DNA of 5,819 bases, taken from assembly GCA_009922885.1 (NCBI GenBank), contig RFUP01000162.1, positions 1-5,819 on the forward strand, in the 5' to 3' direction. Shown here piece after piece: positions 5,610 to 5,819 of the stretch. The translations under genes and the position numbers were made by a program. Under the pieces are notes generated by a model. It did not search any database, was not told where the DNA came from, and worked only from the letters and a program-made list of their open reading frames with translations. Source of the DNA: Paracoccaceae bacterium (lineage in GTDB: Bacteria > Pseudomonadota > Alphaproteobacteria > Rhodobacterales > Rhodobacteraceae). Numbering within the stretch: the first letter of the stretch is position 1; every line of letters starts with the position of its first letter.

Positions 5610-5819
5610 GTGCTTTGGCGCTGATTGCGGGGCGGGGGCGTTTGCCGGATGAGGTGGCAAGCGCTTTGGCTGCGCGTGGGGGCGAGGTGTTGGTTGCGGC
5701 GCTGGAAGGGAATAGCCCGGATCGGCTGCGACCGGATCTGGTGTTTCGCATCGAGACCTTGGGGAGTTTCCTTAACGCGCTTCGGGCGAAGGGCGTGAGA
5801 GAGATTTGCATGGCAGGCT
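5606..5819 (+). CDS. lpxI: UDP-2,3-diacylglucosamine pyrophosphatase LpxI, N-terminal part
   Basis: The first 71 residues are visible and the frame runs off the window. LpxI hydrolyses UDP-2,3-diacylglucosamine to lipid X and UMP in the cytoplasm. It replaces the unrelated LpxH in alphaproteobacteria and some other groups. The N-terminus MSALALIAGRGRLPDEVA, then LVAALEG (29-35), the PDLVFRIETLGSFL block (43-56) and REICMAG (65-71) match what I know of the family's (DUF1009) opening domain. The catalytic Asp lies in the C-terminal part, outside the window. ATG 5606 overlaps the lpxA stop as ATGA. I see no independent Shine-Dalgarno of note, so it is probably translated by coupling. lpxB is the expected next gene but cannot be seen. 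Confidence 0.9.
   Translation, partial: MSALALIAGRGRLPDEVASALAARGGEVLVAALEGNSPDRLRPDLVFRIETLGSFLNALRAKGVREICMAG

Noticed and set aside
4782..5660. 292-codon minus-strand frame across lpxA
   Set aside because: It lies antisense to clear LpxA hexapeptide repeats and has no recognisable family, so it is a shadow frame.
1..5819. Mobile element, CRISPR array, tRNA or recent transfer
   Set aside because: I found no spaced repeats, terminal inverted repeats, integrase or transposase, or cloverleaf. All genes are core and share similar codon use.

Overview
The window reads as chromosomal core DNA from an alphaproteobacterium, most likely Rhodobacterales (Roseobacter or Rhodobacter type). This is inferred from protein style, moderately high GC, and the gene order rseP - (small ORF) - bamA - skp - fabZ - lpxA - lpxI. 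The order matches the envelope-biogenesis cluster known from this class. LpxI in place of LpxH is also typical of alphaproteobacteria. All genes lie on the + strand. I see no mobile element, CRISPR array, rRNA or tRNA.

Layout: bases 2-922 are the C-terminal two thirds of the site-2 protease RseP; its HExxH end lies upstream of the window. Bases 923-1310 form a 388-base gap that is not empty. It holds a 17-bp dyad, a small ORF for a 41-residue single-pass membrane protein with a good ribosome binding site (1039-1164), a hairpin, an intrinsic terminator (about 1213-1250), and a TTGACA box touching the terminator T-run that could be the -35 of the bamA promoter. Bases 1311-3659 encode BamA, overlapping skp (3659-4246) by one base. 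After a 93-base gap come fabZ (4340-4816), lpxA (4818-5609) and the start of lpxI (5606 to the window end), packed with a 1-base gap and a 4-base overlap.

Function: BamA folds and inserts outer-membrane beta-barrels, and Skp escorts unfolded barrels across the periplasm. FabZ and LpxA both use (R)-3-hydroxyacyl-ACP, drawing it into fatty-acid elongation and lipid A respectively. LpxI cleaves UDP-2,3-diacylglucosamine further down the lipid A pathway. RseP is an intramembrane protease that in studied bacteria takes part in envelope-stress signalling and signal-peptide clean-up. The unit therefore couples outer-membrane protein and lipid assembly. lpxD, which sits between skp and fabZ in many proteobacteria, is not present there.

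Nothing here looks like a wholly new system. The best candidates for undescribed biology are the 41-residue membrane protein with its own terminator between rseP and bamA, the structured RNA at its 3' end, and sequence details in LpxA (Ala at the acyl-ruler position) and Skp (net acidic).
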